Assembly (NCBI GenBank): GCA_015654675.1
Contig: JAATGM010000032.1
Coordinates: forward strand, 62,001 to 126,000
Direction: 5' to 3'
Length of the DNA: 64,000 nucleotides
DNA from: Planctomycetota bacterium
GTDB lineage: Bacteria; Planctomycetota; Phycisphaerae; UBA1845; UTPLA1
Under the pieces are notes generated by a model. The model saw only the letters and a list, made by a program, of their open reading frames with translations. It was not told the DNA's origin and made no database searches. The translations under genes were made by a program, and so were the position numbers. Below are positions 61,378-64,000 of this stretch, piece by piece (position 1 is the stretch's first letter; the number at the start of each line of letters is the position of its first letter).

Positions 61378-64000
61378 CTATCGGCAGCAGCAATTCGATG
61401 GACACTTGGCCCCGCCGATTATTCCATCGATTTCGTGCTGACTAGCATGTCCACCGTAGCTTCCCATCATGTGGCCCGCATGCCCGGGGTTGGGGATCGA
61501 ACCATTCGCAGTATCGTGATAGTCATCATCTAGTCCCATAAGGTGCCCGGCCTCGTGCGCATAGACCCAGCAGTCGCCTCGTTTCCAGCGCCCATACGTA
61601 CCGCCTACTCCGCCGACCCAGGCGCGACTCACGTCGCCGGGAAACTTTATCTGATTATCCTCGGGGACGCTCCACCAGTGCTTTGCGTTCGGATAGTAAT
61701 TCACGTTTGCCGAAACCCACACACTGCAGCTCCCCCGCGTCCCGCGTCCACAACCATGCTTCGTTGAATTTTGATTCCAAAACGATTGAATGCACTTCTT
61801 CACTTCCTGAGCGAGCCCCGCATCTGCCACTCTGCCATAAATACCGATGTTGAGAGTTACGGTGATCGTGCACGTCGTATTATTAACATCCACGCGCGCC
61901 TTTTCACCAATGTCGTCAATGGCGTTGACCGGCGCGCCGGCATTAAAGCGATAGAGACAGATGTCTCCCTGCTCCTCCGCTGGATCGCGGCTCAACCACG
62001 GACCTGAACGAGGCTCATAGAAACGACGTCCGTAGTCGTACTCGCCAGTTTCCGCGATCAGGTATTTCGTGCTAAATCGGAATGGATTCGACGCGCCGAA
62101 CGTACCCGCCGACGCGATCTTCTGGCCGTACGCGTCATATTCATATGTTGCGGCCGGTGTTGGGGAACTGCTGCTTACGGACTCGATCAACTGGCCGACG
62201 TTTCCGTTGGCGTCGTAGAAGTAGGCGAGGGCCTTATCGTCGGTTGCCGTGGTCGTGCCGTTGGTGTCGTAGCAGCCGAGCAGGCCGCCGATGCCGCCGG
62301 CGGCGTGGAGGCCGGACTCGCTTGCATTGCCGTTCTGGCCGGCGAGGTCGAGGCCCCAGGTGTATTTGCGGATGACCGCATTGATGCTCAGCCCATTCAG
62401 TTCGAGCAGCAGGTTCCATTTGTCGTAGATGAATCGCGTGTCGCTGGCGGCCGCAGAGTTCCAGGCCGAGCCGGTCCAGGCGAAGGTCCGCTTGCGGACG
62501 CGGCGGCTCATGTAGTCGTAGTCGAACTTGATCTGGACGCTGCCGGTGTCGGGGTCTCTAGGGGTGACGGAGATCAGGCGATTCTCGGCGTCCCAGCTAT
62601 ACGTGAAGCGAAGCCCGTCATCGGTCATATTGCCGTCGGCGTCGTGGAACACCGGACCGCCTTCCAGTCCATCCGGGGGCGCTATGACCTTATTTATGGC
62701 GCTGTACTGGTTCAGATTGTTGGAAGCGTAGTTAATCGTCAGACCACCCTCGCTGGCAGTCGTGCGGTTGCCGATGGGGTCGTAGTTGTAAGAACGGGCG
62801 CGGTCGGTAACTTCCGTTCCTAGGTCGGTCGGGCTTGTGCCGGGGTAGGTATGGGCTGAGGTCAATTCGTTGCGGGTGTTGTAGCCCCACAGCTCGACGC
62901 GGCTTGTGTCGAAAGCCGAACCGGTTCGGACGACGCTCGTGCGGCGGGCAAGGTTGTCGTTTTCGTAGGCGTATTTAGAGACGAGGGTTGGAGTTGTGCC
63001 CCAGTTGTTTTCGATTGAGGTGATGAGATCGCGCCGCGGCTCAAAGCTGCGCTTCGCGAACCCAGCCGTCGTGGAAGAGGACGACATGAAGCGCGTTTCC
63101 TCGACAAGATCGGTGTTGGGAACAAACGTGTAAACCACGCCGGTGCCCGCCGACCCGCCTCCGTCCGCATTGTTGCCCGGCAGTCCCGGGCCGCGGACGT
63201 TATTCAGCCGACCATAGGAGTCATAGCCGTAGCTGCTGGTGGAGTCTGAACCGGCCGAAAGCGAGACGAGCCGCCCCTTTTCGTGGGTGGTGGTCGTGTC
63301 GTATGTGCGGGTGATCGTTCGGGTATGCAGGGCGCCCGAGCCGGAGATTTCCTCCTTCCAGAGCTTCAGCGTCGCCGGGTCGTAGGTGAAGGTGTGAATT
63401 CCGACGGCGTCCGTGACGGTGGCTGGGCGACCGAGGAGGTCGTAGGTGAAGTCTACGTCATGAGTCGCCGTGTCGCTATAGTCGATTTTCTCTAACTCTC
63501 CGGTCTGGTCCTTGTAACTGTATGTGGTGATGAGCGAACCGCCGCTTCGCGCCCATTTGCGCGTCTTGAGCGAGCCGCCGTCCTCGTACGTGTACTCAAC
63601 CTTGGTATTGTCTGCATAGGTCTTCGATTTCAGCAGGCCAGTCGTGTTCTGGTAGGTCCATGTCGTGACGTCGCCGTTGCCAGCGCTGGATGGCCAGCTT
63701 GCCTGGTCCCACATTTCGGCGGCGTCGGTGCGGTAGGTGTGGAGGTAGATTCGGTCGCCATAATTGGGGTCGTATTGAATCCAGACTGGTTGGGGGACGT
63801 CGCCCCAGGTCTTCTCCATGCGGCCGAGCAGGTCGTAGCCGAAATAGGTTATCTTGCCGGCGTCATTGGTGATCTTGTAGAGCTGGCCGGCCGAGTTGTA
63901 TTCGTAGCTGGTCTGCTTGCCGAGGGCGTCCTTGACGAAATCGACGCGGTTGGCCGAGTTGTAGTGCGTTTCGCTCCAGTACTTTGTGCTGCCATTGGTG
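61378..64000 (-). CDS. RHS-repeat protein with C-terminal metalloprotease domain (5' end outside window)
   Basis: About 874 residues are visible and the reading frame is open to the window edge. RHS/YD repeats such as GRPATVTDAVGIHTFTYDP and GNRTTASEGGL are followed by the RHS core (GEYDYGRRFYEPRSGPWLSR, then FNAGAPVNAID). After the core, from about 61910 to the end, there is a distinct, lower-GC tip domain carrying HEAGHLMGLDDDYHD (61557 to 61515), a HExxHxxGxxD zinc site with a following HMMGS turn, i.e. a metzincin/snapalysin-like protease. The full N-terminus, including any signal, lies beyond the window. Confidence 0.85.
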   Translation of the reverse strand, partial: TNGSTKYWSETHYNSANRVDFVKDALGKQTSYEYNSAGQLYKITNDAGKITYFGYDLLGRMEKTWGDVPQPVWIQYDPNYGDRIYLHTYRTDAAEMWDQASWPSSAGNGDVTTWTYQNTTGLLKSKTYADNTKVEYTYEDGGSLKTRKWARSGGSLITTYSYKDQTGELEKIDYSDTATHDVDFTYDLLGRPATVTDAVGIHTFTYDPATLKLWKEEISGSGALHTRTITRTYDTTTTHEKGRLVSLSAGSDSTSSYGYDSYGRLNNVRGPGLPGNNADGGGSAGTGVVYTFVPNTDLVEETRFMSSSSTTAGFAKRSFEPRRDLITSIENNWGTTPTLVSKYAYENDNLARRTSVVRTGSAFDTSRVELWGYNTRNELTSAHTYPGTSPTDLGTEVTDRARSYNYDPIGNRTTASEGGLTINYASNNLNQYSAINKVIAPPDGLEGGPVFHDADGNMTDDGLRFTYSWDAENRLISVTPRDPDTGSVQIKFDYDYMSRRVRKRTFAWTGSAWNSAAASDTRFIYDKWNLLLELNGLSINAVIRKYTWGLDLAGQNGNASESGLHAAGGIGGLLGCYDTNGTTTATDDKALAYFYDANGNVGQLIESVSSSSPTPAATYEYDAYGQKIASAGTFGASNPFRFSTKYLIAETGEYDYGRRFYEPRSGPWLSRDPAEEQGDICLYRFNAGAPVNAIDDIGEKARVDVNNTTCTITVTLNIGIYGRVADAGLAQEVKKCIQSFWNQNSTKHGCGRGTRGSCSVWVSANVNYYPNAKHWWSVPEDNQIKFPGDVSRAWVGGVGGTYGRWKRGDCWVYAHEAGHLMGLDDDYHDTANGSIPNPGHAGHMMGSYGGHASQHEIDGIIGGAKCPSNCCCR

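Noticed and set aside
1-64000. CRISPR array or transposase
   Set aside because: No regularly spaced direct repeats, no transposase or integrase gene was seen; the FN3 repeats are protein repeats.

Overview
The window looks like a chromosomal segment of a GC-rich, Gram-negative bacterium, most probably a planctomycete of the Phycisphaerae type. Supporting signs are several PEP-CTERM exported proteins, a dockerin-like exported protein, a DUF1571-type lipoprotein, an FHA protein with an MJ0042-type zinc ribbon, HAF-repeat proteins, a very large FN3-like lipoprotein and a lipopolysaccharide-core gene cluster. The taxonomic call is inference from gene families; there is no rRNA in the window.

Layout. 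1-8 kb: housekeeping genes (partial phosphodiesterase, rho, gatB, a minus-strand HU-feoA-feoA-feoB operon, fabI). 8-17 kb: an eight-gene plus-strand operon with many 4-bp stop/start overlaps, running from a cation/proton antiporter through heptosyltransferase, three WaaP/Kdo-kinase-like genes, a GT4 glycosyltransferase and a polysaccharide deacetylase to plsY; it looks like an envelope/LPS-core locus. 17-22.4 kb: a lipoprotein with eight FN3-like repeats, then an acyl-CoA dehydrogenase whose upstream region and 3' end recur, degraded, just downstream. 22.4-24.7 kb: a lower-GC three-gene cassette (winged-helix-like protein, ParA-type ATPase, RelA/SpoT-type alarmone synthetase) that looks horizontally acquired and is the best candidate for an undescribed defence or toxin system. 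24.8-39 kb: mostly secreted or envelope proteins of uncertain function (MgtC-like, radical SAM, DUF1571 lipoprotein, FHA protein, KAS III homologue, PEP-CTERM proteins, MsrB). 39-43.6 kb: a methyltransferase and metH. 43.6-46 kb: a second low-GC gene, an Mrr-like nuclease/NACHT ATPase/pentapeptide-like fusion, probably anti-phage. 46-60 kb: secreted PEP-CTERM, dockerin and repeat proteins, a TolB-like protein, an RsbU-like phosphatase, a DCC1-lipase-maturation-factor fusion, an M16 peptidase, a cupin, a membrane protein and Dps. 60-64 kb: a tRNA-Arg 3' fragment that looks like an attachment-site scar, then a lipoprotein and an RHS protein with a metalloprotease tip that runs off the window.

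How the genes work together: the 8-17 kb operon can be read as one envelope programme (LPS core sugars and their phosphorylation, phospholipid entry through PlsY). The accessory loci at 22.4, 43.6 and 61 kb are separate conflict-type systems (alarmone/ParA, NTPase-nuclease, RHS effector) inserted between ordinary genes. All functional statements come from reading motifs by eye; no database search was possible.
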